A stretch of DNA of 64,000 nucleotides from positions 27,478 to 91,477 of the forward strand of contig SWBL01000206.1 in the NCBI GenBank assembly GCA_024195585.1, written 5' to 3'. Of this stretch, positions 31,330 to 42,790 are shown piece by piece; the stretch's first letter is position 1; every line of letters starts with the position of its first letter. This stretch comes from Aureobasidium sp. EXF-3400. Taxonomy: Eukaryota > Ascomycota > Dothideomycetes > Dothideales > Saccotheciaceae. Under the pieces are notes generated by a model. It saw only the letters and a program-made list of their open reading frames with translations. It ran no database searches and was not told the DNA's origin. The position numbers were made by a program, and so were the translations under genes.

Positions 31330-32964
31330 CTAATGATGTCTGGGACCGTTGCCGTACTCTACACCCTGCATTCCTCCAGAGCCACCACTGGTTCCATTGT
31401 ATGGTTGTGGAGGCGGAGGGGCAGCGTTCATGGATGGTAGAGAGTACGGGCGAGGCTGTCCGTTGATCTGAGCCTGAGCATGGGCTTGCGACAATTGCGA
31501 AGTGTATGCGCCGTAGATGTGAGCATTGTTGGGCTCCACTAGTCTGAGACGTTCCTGCATGACTGCGATTTCCGTGTGAAGGTTCTCGACCTTCACTGCC
31601 GAGTCGCGAGCATACTCAGAAGCATCACGAAGACGGTTGAGCTCATTCATCATTTGTCTCTCCTGAGCTTGAGCGGTCTTGATATAATCGATGGCTACCA
31701 CCGTGTCAGCAACAATTATCAAAAAGGTCTTTCGGATGACTCACCCTTGGTCAAGATCTCCCATTTGCTAGCCTTTGCGCCACCGTTGGTTGGAACGACT
31801 CGATTGAGGTCTTCGAACAGATCTTTCATCTCACTACGTCGTTTGCGCTCTGCAAGTTTGTGGCTGACTCGCAATTCTGGCGTGCGACTGTAGTTTCCAC
31901 CACCTGATATATTGGCCTCGTTTTGGAGAGCAGACACTCTGTGTTGACTCATGCTGTGGTGATGGTGGGTTGGTGCGTCGTCGTCGAATCTTCGCTGACC
32001 GTAAGGAAGACCATCACCCTGAGAGAAGATGCTGCTTCTGACGGAAGATGCGGCGTAGCTGTTGGTTCTAGAGATGCTGTGGCGCTGAGAGTCGTCGCTG
32101 CTTGATTCGCGCCTCGACTCTTCTGCGATCGGGTCGTCAGGGAAAGCCCAAGCATGACCGGGTGTTGGCTTCGAGGCCATCGGGTCAGGGCCTCCAGGGA
32201 CCCGGGAAGCACCAACGATCGGAGGCGCGACTCTTGGACCTGTGCTGCCGCGAATGCTACCGCGACCGCTCATTGGTGACATAGGGCCGTTGCCTGGTCG
32301 TCGAAGACTGGCAGCCAACGACACTTGGGAGCCATTCTGACTTTCGTAGGGAGACGTGGGGTTGTTGAGACCTAGGTTAGAGATACCATTGTGTAGAACA
32401 CGGCTGTCGATACTACTTCTGCGCGAGTCGAACGTTTGATGGTAATCCGCACTACCACGGTTTCCGACATCAAAGGTCTGGTTGATCGAGGGCAAGACTG
32501 TGCTTGGTTGCTGTTGGTGCTGAGAGAGTCTTTTCGATGTCGGTGTGTTTGGTATCGAGGTCCTCGATTGAGAGTCGTCGGGGTTCAGTAGTGTGGCCAC
32601 TTGAAGAGATTGGCTGTTCATGTGAGGCTCGACTGCTGAGAGGAGTTAGCTTTACTCGAGCCGATTCAGGGTATGTCAGGAGCTCCATCAGAGCTATGGT
32701 CGCAGCTCTGACAGGTGGTTTGGGTATCGCGTTGATTATCTTGGGAGGTGCAGGCCCTTGAGAAAGGTACTTACGCTTCATCTGAGGATGTAAGGATGGC
32801 CATGTTCCAGAGTCTCTCGAGGGAAGGTGAGAAGGCTGACGGTTTGGAGGGGAGTACTGGTTGGAGCTGCCCAGACCGTTGGTCAGAGCTGCGATGGAAG
32901 GCAGCATCTGAGATGGTGAAGGTTGCTGAGGATGATGGTTTTCGTTTTTCTGTTGGTCGACCAT
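31330..32964 (-). CDS. bHLH transcription factor (DevR/Esc1-like)
   Basis: Three exons on the minus strand: 32964-32775, 32632-31745 (or 32635, see below) and 31694-31330, giving 480-481 residues. A long Ser/Pro/Gln-rich N-terminal region precedes the bHLH at about residues 325-380. Its basic part VSHKLAERKRRSEM has the His-Glu-Arg pattern of factors that bind CACGTG. Helix 1 is DLFEDLNRVVP, the loop NGGAKASKW, helix 2 EILTKAIDYIKTAQ (formed across the second intron), followed by a leucine-zipper-like coil. The family includes Aspergillus DevR and fission-yeast Esc1, regulators of development. The first acceptor is CAGCAG, a tandem NAGNAG site in frame both ways. The start is the ATG at 32964. 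The 3.7 kb gap upstream is the longest in the window. Confidence 0.88.
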
Positions 32965-35900
32965 GTTGTGCGTGTAGGCCGTGAGGATGTCGTATGGCAG
33001 ATTCGTGTTCAACGTCGAAGCGTGATAGCAAGAGAATGGTGTTCACGAGCGACGGTTAAGAAGGATGGTCCTCACGAGCGGCGGGCAAGAAAAAGAACAA
33101 CGAAAATCAAAACTTGCTCTTGTGCAGTGGAGCCTTGGGTCACCTGCTTGAAGTAGTTTGAAAGTGGCTCCAGTAGCGAGGTCACGAAGTAAAGGCAGTT
33201 TGTGAAGCTGTCCAGTAGAAATCCTGGAGAAGTAAGTGGTCTGCTCAAATAAACGCTTGCGTGCTCCACCCACGAAACTAAAAGAACAATTGGACAGGAG
33301 ACAAAACAGAAAACACATACCTTTATGGAAACTGCAAACAATGAGACGGCGAGGACAGGACGATGAGTAAGTGTTGTGGAGGCGCCGACAACGTGGAGAG
33401 GTCGATGGGGATCCTCCAAAGCGGATGTGGCTGCAGAGATGGCGTGTGCACACGCAAAGAGGAAATGTATGCGGCGGTTTTCAAACGGTGTTGCAATAGG
33501 CGTTCATGAAAAGGATGTCAACGCTTGGTTTCCGAGATCGATGTGGTGGTGTTCGACTAGCTGGATTGATTCTCTTTCGAATCCTTCGATGATCCTCGGG
33601 CCAAGTGGAGAAGGGAAAAAAAGAAGAAAAATAGGATAGAAACCGCCTGGGTGAAAGGTCTCGAGATTAGAGACAATCGAGAGGTGCAATTGATCCACAC
33701 GGAGCGCTGATCGGAGTTTGAAAAGAAGATTGCAGCAGAAGTGGCAGTAAGAACATCAGACTCCGGTTGCCGTTTGACAAGGAGAGGCGATTGGATACAC
33801 GGGGTTCCGTCGTGCTGTCAAATGTTTGGCCAGATGCTGGGATGACTAGAGCGTGGTGTGAGGGGGTGCTGCCTTTGTCCGTCAGAGCGTGCCTTGCATT
33901 CGACGCTGGTCCGACCTGCGCAACGCGCGAAAAGAAAAGAATCGAGTGTCGCGGGAGCTGAAACAATTGAGTCTCGAAGTGTGCGAGGAGCAAGCGGCAC
34001 CGACAGAAGTTGCGGAGTCCGGTTAAATTGGTGCGTGGAAGGGACGATCGTGAGGTCCTGTGAAGTGGAAAGAGGGAGAAATGGTTCACAAGAGTTACGT
34101 CGGGAAAGGTGAGCGAGAGTTGTAACGTGTATCGCGCGAGAAGAGGAAACTATGCAGACCTCGGAATGGTCACTGTCTGAGATCGGCAACGAAACTCACA
34201 GCACGTGGATTCTACTCTAGCCCCGTTCTGCCCTGCGCCCGCGAAAAATAGTGGGAACCAAAAGAGCCAGGTTCGGTTTTCTTGGGCCTCCTAAAACCAT
34301 TCGGCCGTACACATATCGAGGCTCCGCTTTCCATGTCTCATTGCCGCGACGTGCACGGGATCTACCTGACAGGGACAAGACTGACGATTTGGAACCGGCG
34401 CCCATTTGTTTCTCTCAACATCAACTCTATGGCAATACTTGAAGGTACTCGACCGTACGTGATGCCCGGGAATCTCACAAGGTGTGCATGTCCTGTGTAC
34501 ATGTAGGTTAGCGGTCGTTGCAGCCGACCCACGATGCAGCATGGCAACTCCTCGCGGCATCAGGAAACGACAGTCTCGAGTGGTGCTGCAGCGGAGATTT
34601 TTTGCTGCTGATGCTGGTTCTACTGCCTGTTGCCGATCAGACGGCTCTACCTATCCGAAAGCCAAGAAGGAACAGAGCATGGAGAACAGGGAGGACGCTG
34701 CAGCTGCAGCACCTCTCCCTTGAAGGTCATTCGCAGGTTGGCTGCCTTTCCCCAGCGTTGGAAACGGCGAGCCAATCGGCAGGGTTGCGCAACAAGATCT
34801 GCTTCCGCGCGAGCCGAGCAGATTGGATAATGGAAAATCAGTTCATCAATCTTCTTGTTGTCCTGCTGCCCGTTGGCAGCGCATGAAAGCATGAGCATAC
34901 AGCCTGGTTCTAGCCCAACGCACGCCAGGGGTAACGGGCTGAGCAGAGGGAGGGTGGCGGTCCACTCTTGTGCGCCTGTGTGGTCACAACAGGACGCATT
35001 GCAGACTCTCCTTGATCACCCTGGTAGCCGGAAGAAAGACAGCGTGTCACAGGCAGAGCAAAGAGAGCAGTATCAACCGTGCGCTCTGCTGCTGAGCCAT
35101 TGCAGGCTTTTTGGTGAGGCATCCCCACCTTGCCTGTGTTACAGATACATGGACATCTGCGGCGGGCTAATGCACGTCATCTGCAATCGGAGCTGTGGTG
35201 GTGAATTCCTCGGCCAGTCACGGTAAACCTTATGATTCAAGATATCATGGGGTGGTCAAAGTTACCAAAGCAACACGACTCTGCGGGCATCTGTTTCTCC
35301 GACCATGTCACACAACTATTGCGTGGACCGTCAAGTGGCGCGCCTCGAGACGGCGTTGGGGATGGGCTCTGACTGAGATGCTAACAGGCCGCCCCTGTGG
35401 GTTAGAAGATATGCAAGAGGAAAAGCATATGCTTCTTGATCCTTTACCCTTGACGTGATGTTGCGGCAGAAACGGCTCTTGTATGTCATGATACAAGTAG
35501 TCACGTTTGAGCAGAAGATCAGCAAACACCATGAAAGCAGGTGATGGACAACGTGGGCCGCACGCGGCGAAGGGGGGCGATATGCCACATGCCCGAAAAC
35601 AAGACTGGCGGGAACTCAGATCGCCAACCCTTTTTCTCACATCTCTGTTCTTCCATCCGCTCGGCCAGACAGAACCCGGATCGGCCTTTCTCCCGCTCCT
35701 AAGCGTTTGTGCCCTCGTGAGAACGAAGTCTCTCCTTCCCGATTCAGAAGGTGGTGAATTTATGTTTTGTCTTGAAGGAGGCAGCAAAAGCCACACCCGC
35801 AGCACATGGCTCAGGCTGGTCAGAGGTTATCGGTCAAGGCCGGACTCCACATCTGAGATCAGCCTAGTCTCTGGAGGGAACAAACTCATGCTCATGGACC

Positions 35901-36679
35901 TTACCAAAGATCACGACTTCAACGGGGTAGATCGAAGTAAAAAAGGTACGGTATCTATATATGAATAGGCGCAGGCGCACTTGATGACGTTTATAACGTT
36001 TGAATCGACGAGCCACTAGCTCGAGGGTGAATTGGTCTAGCTCACGGTGGCTCACATATATTTGTTGGCACGACCACATGGGCGGGTTATAGAAGTAGAT
36101 ACAAAGGAGCTAGGCCCGCCGGTATGACTGTCTCTGATCGCTGAATGGTAAACTCAAGCTTAAGCAGAGTCGTTGAGTCAGAAGTCAACGGTTCGGGCAT
36201 GGTCGGGCAGACTCATGATTCATAATACGGGTGTAGAACGACAGGGGTCTTTTGTTGCCTTCAAACACGAGGTTGTTGGGTGGAAATTGGCAGGCAGCAG
36301 GAGATAGACAGCCTTATGCCAGGCCACCCACCCATGTGGACATGTCTTTGCTGGCTTGTTGATAGTGATACACTGGTTGTTACACACGGCTTCGTGACAT
36401 GTTCTGGAGAAGTATCATCCAGAGCGGGACGGACCGTGACATGAGGGTCGTTTATCTCGCGTCGAATTTGGCGAGCAGAACGCGGCAACGAGGGGTTAAG
36501 GCCCATTCGGCAGCAGGTCGAGGACCGTGGTCATGAGGGTGTGGGCGTTGGTGTTGTTGGGCGACCTGCAGCTAAGACGATGGTGGTGGGCGAAGCAGAA
36601 ACGTCGGCGAGGAACAAGGAGGTCGTGCGCGGGTCGAGTGTCAGGCGGTCAGGAGAGGTGTTTGGGCGGCGGCAGGTGG
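32965..36679. other. Long gene-free region upstream of the bHLH gene
   Basis: 3.7 kb with only short open frames on both strands, none with recognisable content. The first 1.2 kb next to the bHLH gene is pyrimidine-rich on the minus strand and could be a long 5' leader, perhaps with introns. The rest shows no repeat, mobile element or RNA gene that I can support. Confidence 0.5.
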
Positions 36680-37174
36680 TCAAGGACGGATCAAGTAGGC
36701 GGCCAGAGCTCTGTCAAACTTGTCGACGCGGATGGGCATCTCGAGACTGTAGAAAGGGTTGGTCATGACGTAGTCGGCATAGATGTCGTAGCATCTGCGA
36801 GTGATCTGATCGGTGTTGGGCTGCTCGGGGCTGGTGAAGAGCAGGAACTTTGTGCCGGTGGGAGTTTGGAAACAGGTCAGACGGAAATGCGACGACTCGA
36901 GCGACTGGATGCCGGTGGCCTGGTTTGCACGATTGCCGGGCGGCGCAGGAGGGGGTGCGACGGGGGACAGAGAGCGCGAGATGGCATGGATGCCGTGAAA
37001 GGTACCGGCCAGAATGAGATAATCGTTGGAATTGAGCTGCTGGAGGCCCGGCGCAAAGTTGCGGTTGTAGATGAGTCCACCGGCCTTGTTGATGACGAGC
37101 AGAGCGAAGACGACCCTGCCGTGAGAGTGTTAGCCATGGTCCCTCAAGCTCTAGATTTGTTCCTGTACTGACAT
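36680..37174 (-). CDS. trs23: TRAPP complex subunit Trs23 (TRAPPC4/synbindin)
   Basis: Two exons on the minus strand: 37174-37173 (the bases AT) and 37115-36680, giving 145 residues. TRAPP is the tethering and Rab-GEF complex acting in ER-Golgi and autophagy traffic; Trs23 is a longin-fold core subunit. The protein starts MVVFALLVINKAGGLIYN, the family lead, then DYLILAGTFHGIHAI, a Pro-rich loop where larger homologues carry an insertion, FRLTCFQTPTGTKFLLF and FYSLEMPIRVDKFD. Only an AT|GTCAGT...GGCAG|G junction yields an ATG in the conserved frame, so the start codon is split by a 57-nt intron. The intron has a perfect GCTAAC branch site 13 bases before the acceptor. The nearby ATGs at 37174 (unspliced) and at 37137 lead out of frame. 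Confidence 0.85.
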
Positions 37175-37705
37175 GGTGAATGCGCGCGGCTACAGCACGT
37201 TCAGCTAAAGCTCAAGCTGTCTGCCTGTGTCGACAGCCAGCAGGGACGAGCCTCGGGCGGTGTGGAGCAATGAGAGCTTCGACCAACCACTCTCCAAGTC
37301 AGTCGGACGTCCTTGTCTGGCCATCACTCTTCAATCGCAAAGCAATACAAACCCTTTCACTGAACATTGATTGTCTCTTTGCTTGTCGCAGCTCGATGAA
37401 AGAAGCCCAGTCGCCAATGTGAAATTTCGAACTCAATCTCACTCACTCCCACATCCGTGTCTTGCTGAGCAAGCGCCGTACCTGCCCCGCCTGAGTCTCC
37501 ATTAGCTTGCATAGCAACTTAATCATCCCACTCCTACCAATCAACAACCGACGGACACACTTTGCAGCATTACCACTGCGAGTCTACTCTCGACATCTCT
37601 ATTGGCGCTTCAACTCTGCCACTTGACATGCCATATCGCTATCAAACTACCTCCCTGTCCTTCACTCACTGAACTTGCTCACTCTCGTCTGAGGCCTTCG
37701 CCAAG
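37175..37705. other. Divergent promoter of trs23 and the E2 gene
   Basis: 531 bases between divergent starts. The E2 side is pyrimidine-rich (CACTCTCGTC-type) before the ATG. No gene is seen. Confidence 0.5.
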
Positions 37706-39448
37706 ATGGCCAACAAATCATCAACCATCCGCATTCTGAGGGCATGTATATAAGTACTCTTTGCTTGCCACACGTTTAACCTTACATGTAGGAAATCAAA
37801 GAGCTCCAGACTGGCTCGGATCTTTGTACGCCCGCCTTTACCTCTTACTTAGAATATGTGACCTGACTACGCTAGCACTTGCCGTCGCCCACCTGGAGAA
37901 CGACGTCAGAACTGTGCGCTGTCTCATCGTTGGGCCTTGCGATACACCTTACGAATTTGGCTTCTTCGAGTTCAAAGCAAAGATCGGTCCCTCCTATCCT
38001 GTCCAACCTCCAGCCGTGAAATGCTTAACCACTAACAATGGCCGTTGTCGTTTCAACCCCAACATCTACGCTTCTGGCAAGGTTTGCCTCAGTATTCTTG
38101 GTAGACTTGTCCCTGTCACTTCCATGGCTTAGCACTGACCAGGTTCAGGCACATGGCGTGGTGAGCCGGGCGAACAATGGAGTATCGCTCAAGGGCTGGA
38201 GAGTGTGCTTATCAGCATACAATCCTTGATGTCTGCCAACCCTTTCGAAAACGAGCCTGGGTTCGAAATGACCAAAATCACCGACAAAGAGGCCGAAGAA
38301 TATGCTCAAAAGGTTTGTCATATCTACTCATGCCTGTCCATCTTTCGGCCTGATTGGCGACGATCCCACGTCTCCGAGTCGAGACTCAAATCATTGCGAC
38401 TGTCGGGGCAGAAACTCACCATGACCTTGAGACAGCCGCACACAAGCACATGTTGGCTCAGGATCGAGTCCTGAGGAGTAACTGTGAAAGCAGTGCTAAC
38501 CATCGCTTGTAGATACGCCACGAGACTCTCAGGATCACGGTGCTCCAGCGCCTCGAGCAGCTGCTCCAAATGCCCGATGATGACCACACAACAACTGCTG
38601 TAGCCTTGGCCACTCCACCTGCCGACCACGACGATGATGATGACGATGAGGGTGTGAAAGAGTACGACCCCTCGGCCGACGAAAAGGAGGGTGATCAGCA
38701 AGCCAACTTCCAACCTTTCAACGATCTCTACAAGCGCCGCTTTCTCTGGTACTACGATTCATATATCAAATCGATCGACGATGCATCAACAAAGATCAAG
38801 GATGGCAGGCAGTTCGAGAATACGCCATTTGAGTACAGTAATAATGCCGCGCGCGGCAAGTACGCCTATGCTTCGCTCAAAACCCGCTTCCAGCGTGTTC
38901 TACAAGCTCTCGAGGCCGAGAAGGATACTTGGGCCAGAGACGGTAAACAGTTGATGGCTGACCAGCACGGCACGGCCATGAACCTCCAGCATCAGTTCGA
39001 ATCACTACACAGCCACTACGCCAAATGCAGCGGTCCCTCTGTCGAGATCAGCCTCGTCGACGCGAATCCCTTCGTCTGGATCCTCACCTTCTTCGGACCC
39101 CAGTCGACGGATCTTTCTGGCGCAACCATAAACGTTCGCATACACTTCCCCTTCGACTTCCCAGAAGAGCAACCACGAGTTACAGTTCTCACTCCGCTCT
39201 TCCATCACCGTATCAGCGCCACGACGAAGGCACTCTGTTACTTCCCGACCAAGCTCTACGATGTACAGGACCACATAGAAAGCATTGTGGCTGCAGTCAT
39301 CGAAGAGAATCCGTCGTATGATCCGCGTGCGTTAGTCAACCCTGTTGCCTCGGTGTTACTCTGGGGTGATGAGAACAGCAGGAAGATGTACAGACGTAAA
39401 CTCCGCAGGAGCGTGCAGGATGCCATGGAATCATGCGATGATTTCTAA
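37706..39448 (+). CDS. Tandem-domain ubiquitin-conjugating enzyme (UBE2Z-like)
   Basis: Five exons: 37706-37741, 37792-37825, 37876-38100, 38149-38312 and 38513-39448 (464 residues). The first UBC fold (about residues 1-140) has the E2 hallmarks: [18 protein letters not shown], the HPN-like FNPNIY, and the catalytic Cys in [13 protein letters not shown], so it should carry ubiquitin or a relative. [10 protein letters not shown] resembles UBE2Z. A linker with an Asp run follows. A second UBC-like fold (about residues 325-460) contains [32 protein letters not shown] and [11 protein letters not shown], where a Cys falls near the catalytic site. The first intron begins GC (GCATGT), not GT. Frame joins are consistent at all four junctions. 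The E2 role is from the family; the second fold's activity is unknown. Confidence 0.88.
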
Positions 39449-40635
39449 CTGACAACACAAGAAGATCCAACAGTGAACCGTCGTTGCGGTCAATACATTC
39501 TTTCCTTTAGCGATGGCGTTTCGGGCAAATGCAAAGAAATTCTGGCATTTCCTTCAGAAGGGTTACATCCTGCTGCCAGATAAGTAGCATGAGGCTTGAC
39601 AGCGAGGCAGAAGACTATATACAAGTAAATCGTTCTCCCACGCCATTCGCGACAATGTCTGTGACGATGCAACACATTCTTCGCGTGCTTTGAGGATAAT
39701 CATCGGTACCCTCGTAAGAAGGATCACTCATCATGTCAATAGTATTACATGACCGAGGACGGATTCTGGATTGTTTGAGCTTCCGCGACGAAAACCGGCA
39801 TCACGGCTCAACGCGTTCCTTGTTCCGCCTAGAAAGGAAACCACAATGATCAATAGGTTTTACTTCGTGCTCAAGACGCCAAAAATGTACCAAGGAGCAT
39901 TAGTTTGCGTCTACAGGGTGTCTTCATGTCTCATCTTCCTTGCTGCAGAGATCACCCTGATCTTGTCCCAGATTTCGAAAGTCACCACCTCTTTTCGGTG
40001 CACGACATGTCGCACAAGGTCATTCTGACCCAACAACGACCAACGCAAAGATACCGGGTTTCGAACACAGCTGTAGTCTACCAAACCAGTCACACTGGGT
40101 GCTCCTTGCTGGGAGTACGGTGCATGTGTGTCTTGAAAGAGGGTAACGCGCGCCATGCACGAGTGCACAATGTCTTGCTATTGGCCACGGTGGACGACAG
40201 CTTTGCTTGGTCACGACCCGTGCGCGTGAACGTGTCAGGTCTCTGGGCTGGGACAGATAAGGGACCAGGTATTCAGGCGTGATGGTGGTTGTTGCACCAG
40301 AGAGGTAGGTAGGCATCTCCTTGCGCGTGGGTGCGCGCTTGGAGGGGAGGATGAAACAGATTTTGTGACTCGGTTTGAGAGTGTCCGTGTCTCTGCTGCT
40401 GTCATTCAAGACTTTGGTCTTGCTGGGTGGGTAGGACACGGAGAGCCAGTAGTGAGAGGTTTGCTGACTCACGGTTCTCACAGTCGGCAGCAGAATCTTT
40501 GATGTTCTAGTGCTCTTGCTAACCTTTGTCGCTGCTATCCTCATATACAAATCTCCAAATATCTCGTTTGTGTTCTGTTCGACTGTTCATAAACTCTTCA
40601 GCTTCTTTACGCTAGCATCAGCAAAGTCCAAAAAC
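39449..40635. other. Intergenic region
   Basis: 1.2 kb without a supportable gene. Contains the 3' UTR of the E2 gene and the promoter of the next gene. A TTCGAAA stretch at 40057 on the minus strand was checked for a tRNA and does not fold as one. Confidence 0.55.
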
Positions 40636-41285
40636 ATGAGACTCAAAGCACTGTTTGTTATCTTCTCAGTAGCGCTCCCTGTCTGCATAGCCACACCTGT
40701 TCCTCCTTGTAACATGGCGTCCCTCACCAGTGCAGACGTTATCACCATTGCGCCCGAGAGTGCATCTTGCACTGAAGCTCCATACCCTGCCGAATGCGCG
40801 ACTGCAATAGATGCCTCACCCTGGATCAATCTTGCCTTCCCCTCCTTCGGCATACACTCCTTCGGCACACAAGCCGCTCTACTCTCACTCATGCTGTATG
40901 AATCCGGCTCTTTCAAATACAACACCAACCACTTTCCTGGTGTGCCTGGCCAAGGCACTCGCAACATGCAGAGTCCCGCCTTCAATCTCAAATACGCCCA
41001 GTGGCTAGCTGCAAACATGACAAATTCGGGTATATCATTGCAGCAGGTAGAGAAGGCAGAATCAGAAGGCCCGGTACAAGTACTGGCGCTTGTGAATGGT
41101 GAGCGCTGGAGTTTTGCATCAGCAGCCTGTTCCTGACCACGCAATGCAATGAAGAGATTGGTCAAGGGCTTGCGACTTCGACGGAAGAGGGGTGGAATAC
41201 ATATTTGACCGATTGTATTGGTACAACTGTGACGGACGACCGGACAGCGATCTGGAAGAAGACTATGGCATTAGGGAAGTGGTAG
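40636..41285 (+). pseudogene. Secreted-protein gene broken by a one-base frameshift
   Basis: The first frame runs from MRLKALFVIFSVALPVCIAT (a clear signal peptide) to a stop at 41134-41136. Just before the stop it reads ASAACS, and a one-base shift at 41128-41130 opens a second frame that continues as FLTTQCNEEIGQG to TGW..CIGTTVTDD and a stop at 41283-41285. One extra G would join both parts into a protein of about 216 residues. No GT-AG intron of workable size spans the point. The N-terminal part contains Cys-rich PPCNMAS, WINLAFPSFGIHSFG and NHFPGVPGQGTRNMQSPAFN. I do not know the family's function. Either a fresh loss of function or a base-call error is possible. Confidence 0.7.
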
Positions 41286-41866
41286 TCACCAACGATATCA
41301 ATCTAGCATCTAATCTAGATGTGTATCAGAGTTGGATTTGCTGATACAACTGGTGCTTTCGAGCTTGATACACGAAGACAACCAGATCCATATGCCTCAG
41401 CACAGACAAGAAAGGGAGGAACCATCCCCTGCGAGACTCTACAAGCTCACAAGCCTGGTGCTATACATCATAGTGATGACCGCCGTGAGTATACGTGATG
41501 TACGCAATGTTCTCTCTGCTTTATCAGCAGACCTCCTGTCATCGACGGCCAGCGTGAAGGTGTTTTCAGGATTTCGGCATCATGGGCACAATCAATGCTT
41601 GGAACAAGGTCTGCTATACCTTATGAGGCTGTGCTTGCACATGCTAAGACTCTGCTGAACAGCAGAGGCTCATGGGACTGACAACGCATATGGGAAAGTG
41701 TCATTCGCTTTCTCCTAATGCGACTTCTCTTACCCTGACTTTCGATTGACCATTGTCTCTTCTTCCTAGTCAACAGTCTCCATTCTATCAGGAGTTGGTG
41801 CACTGCACGAAGATCACCAAAATATCATCTAGAAATATCAAGAGAAGCTAAATATCACCACCAGAG
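41286..41866. other. Intergenic region
   Basis: Contains a 108-codon open frame at 41332-41658 that begins with a non-ATG codon and has no recognisable content, so no gene is called. Confidence 0.5.
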
Positions 41867-42790
41867 ATGCCCAACAACAAGGGTTCCAGCGACAATATTC
41901 CTACGACCGACAATGATCATTCAGGAAACGGACCTCCCTCCGTGAAAAACACCAAAGTTCAGACGACTATGTCTGACATCAAAATCACGACTTCCAACAA
42001 CAAGCGTAAGCGGGCTGATAGTCTGACGGCTGAAGACACTGGCAAGAGTCAACCTGGTCGTGCTAAGGTCTGCAGCCTGAGACTCGGCACGTATTTTGCA
42101 ACGTTCGAGCAGAAGGATCTCCAAGAGTCTCATACCCTGCACATGCTCGTGAACAGCGACGCAGAACTCGACATCGATGACGGAGATATCTGGAGAATCG
42201 ACGACGCGAAAGTGCCAACAGCTTGCTTGAACCAGGACAGGTTCACACAAGCTACCTTACACACAGCTTGGCTATTTCTCCGGAACGGCAAGGAACCAAA
42301 CATGTCAACATACTCTGTCGATCAAAAGTGGGATGCTGGTGAGAGATTCGAGACACTCTCCAAGTTGTTCCCGGACCGTGGACAGCTATTTGCTGCAGCC
42401 ACACTCTTCGATCTGGGTCTCGCATTGCGGTGTCCGAAGCTCCAGAGAGCGGCATACAAGTGGTATTCAGAAGTCCGATCCGGTGCATGGAGTCCAAAAT
42501 GCTTTGCAGAACCCTCCTTCTGTAGATGGGTGGCTGTGAAGTTACCAGAGGAGAGATACAGGGCGGAAGAATATTTAACATGGCTACACGTTCTCAGAGA
42601 ATACGATACTGACATGATCAGACTGAGAGAACTCATGATTGAAGCTGCCGAGGCTGGCTCTTCTGGTTTGGCCACAGACCTTCCAGAGCTGGAGGTACTT
42701 GAGCCTAGATGGCTCTACGACTATCACATGAGCGACGCCACCTCGAGAGAGATTGCTCAGGTCGACTCCGCGAAGAATTCTGGACGTTGA
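41867..42790 (+). CDS. Unknown protein with a nuclear-type signal
   Basis: Intronless, 307 residues. The first 60 residues are disordered, polar and end in NNKRKRADS, a nuclear localisation-like patch. The rest is a folded, Trp/Leu-rich domain beginning RAKVCSLRLGTYFATFEQ and containing ALRCPKLQRAAYKWYSEV, followed by helical C-terminal sequence. The layout (an all-helical part after a strand-rich part of about 100 residues) recalls the region that follows BTB domains in fungal BTB proteins, and the gene lies next to two of them, but no BTB motif is convincing. Function unknown. Confidence 0.65.
   Translation: MPNNKGSSDNIPTTDNDHSGNGPPSVKNTKVQTTMSDIKITTSNNKRKRADSLTAEDTGKSQPGRAKVCSLRLGTYFATFEQKDLQESHTLHMLVNSDAELDIDDGDIWRIDDAKVPTACLNQDRFTQATLHTAWLFLRNGKEPNMSTYSVDQKWDAGERFETLSKLFPDRGQLFAAATLFDLGLALRCPKLQRAAYKWYSEVRSGAWSPKCFAEPSFCRWVAVKLPEERYRAEEYLTWLHVLREYDTDMIRLRELMIEAAEAGSSGLATDLPELEVLEPRWLYDYHMSDATSREIAQVDSAKNSGR

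Noticed and set aside
35507..35968. A 153-codon plus-strand frame in the bHLH upstream gap
   Set aside because: There is no recognisable domain, a frame on the opposite strand overlaps it, and the composition is not clearly coding.
36527..37171. A 214-codon open frame on the plus strand
   Set aside because: It is antisense to trs23, whose minus-strand frame matches the synbindin family.
40046..40120. A possible minus-strand tRNA with a TTCGAAA loop
   Set aside because: The T-stem bases around the loop do not pair and no acceptor stem or D-arm can be formed.
41090..41127. A GTGAGC...CAGCAG intron explaining the end of the secreted-protein gene
   Set aside because: It would be about 31 nt, too short for a fungal intron, and the join does not enter the downstream frame.
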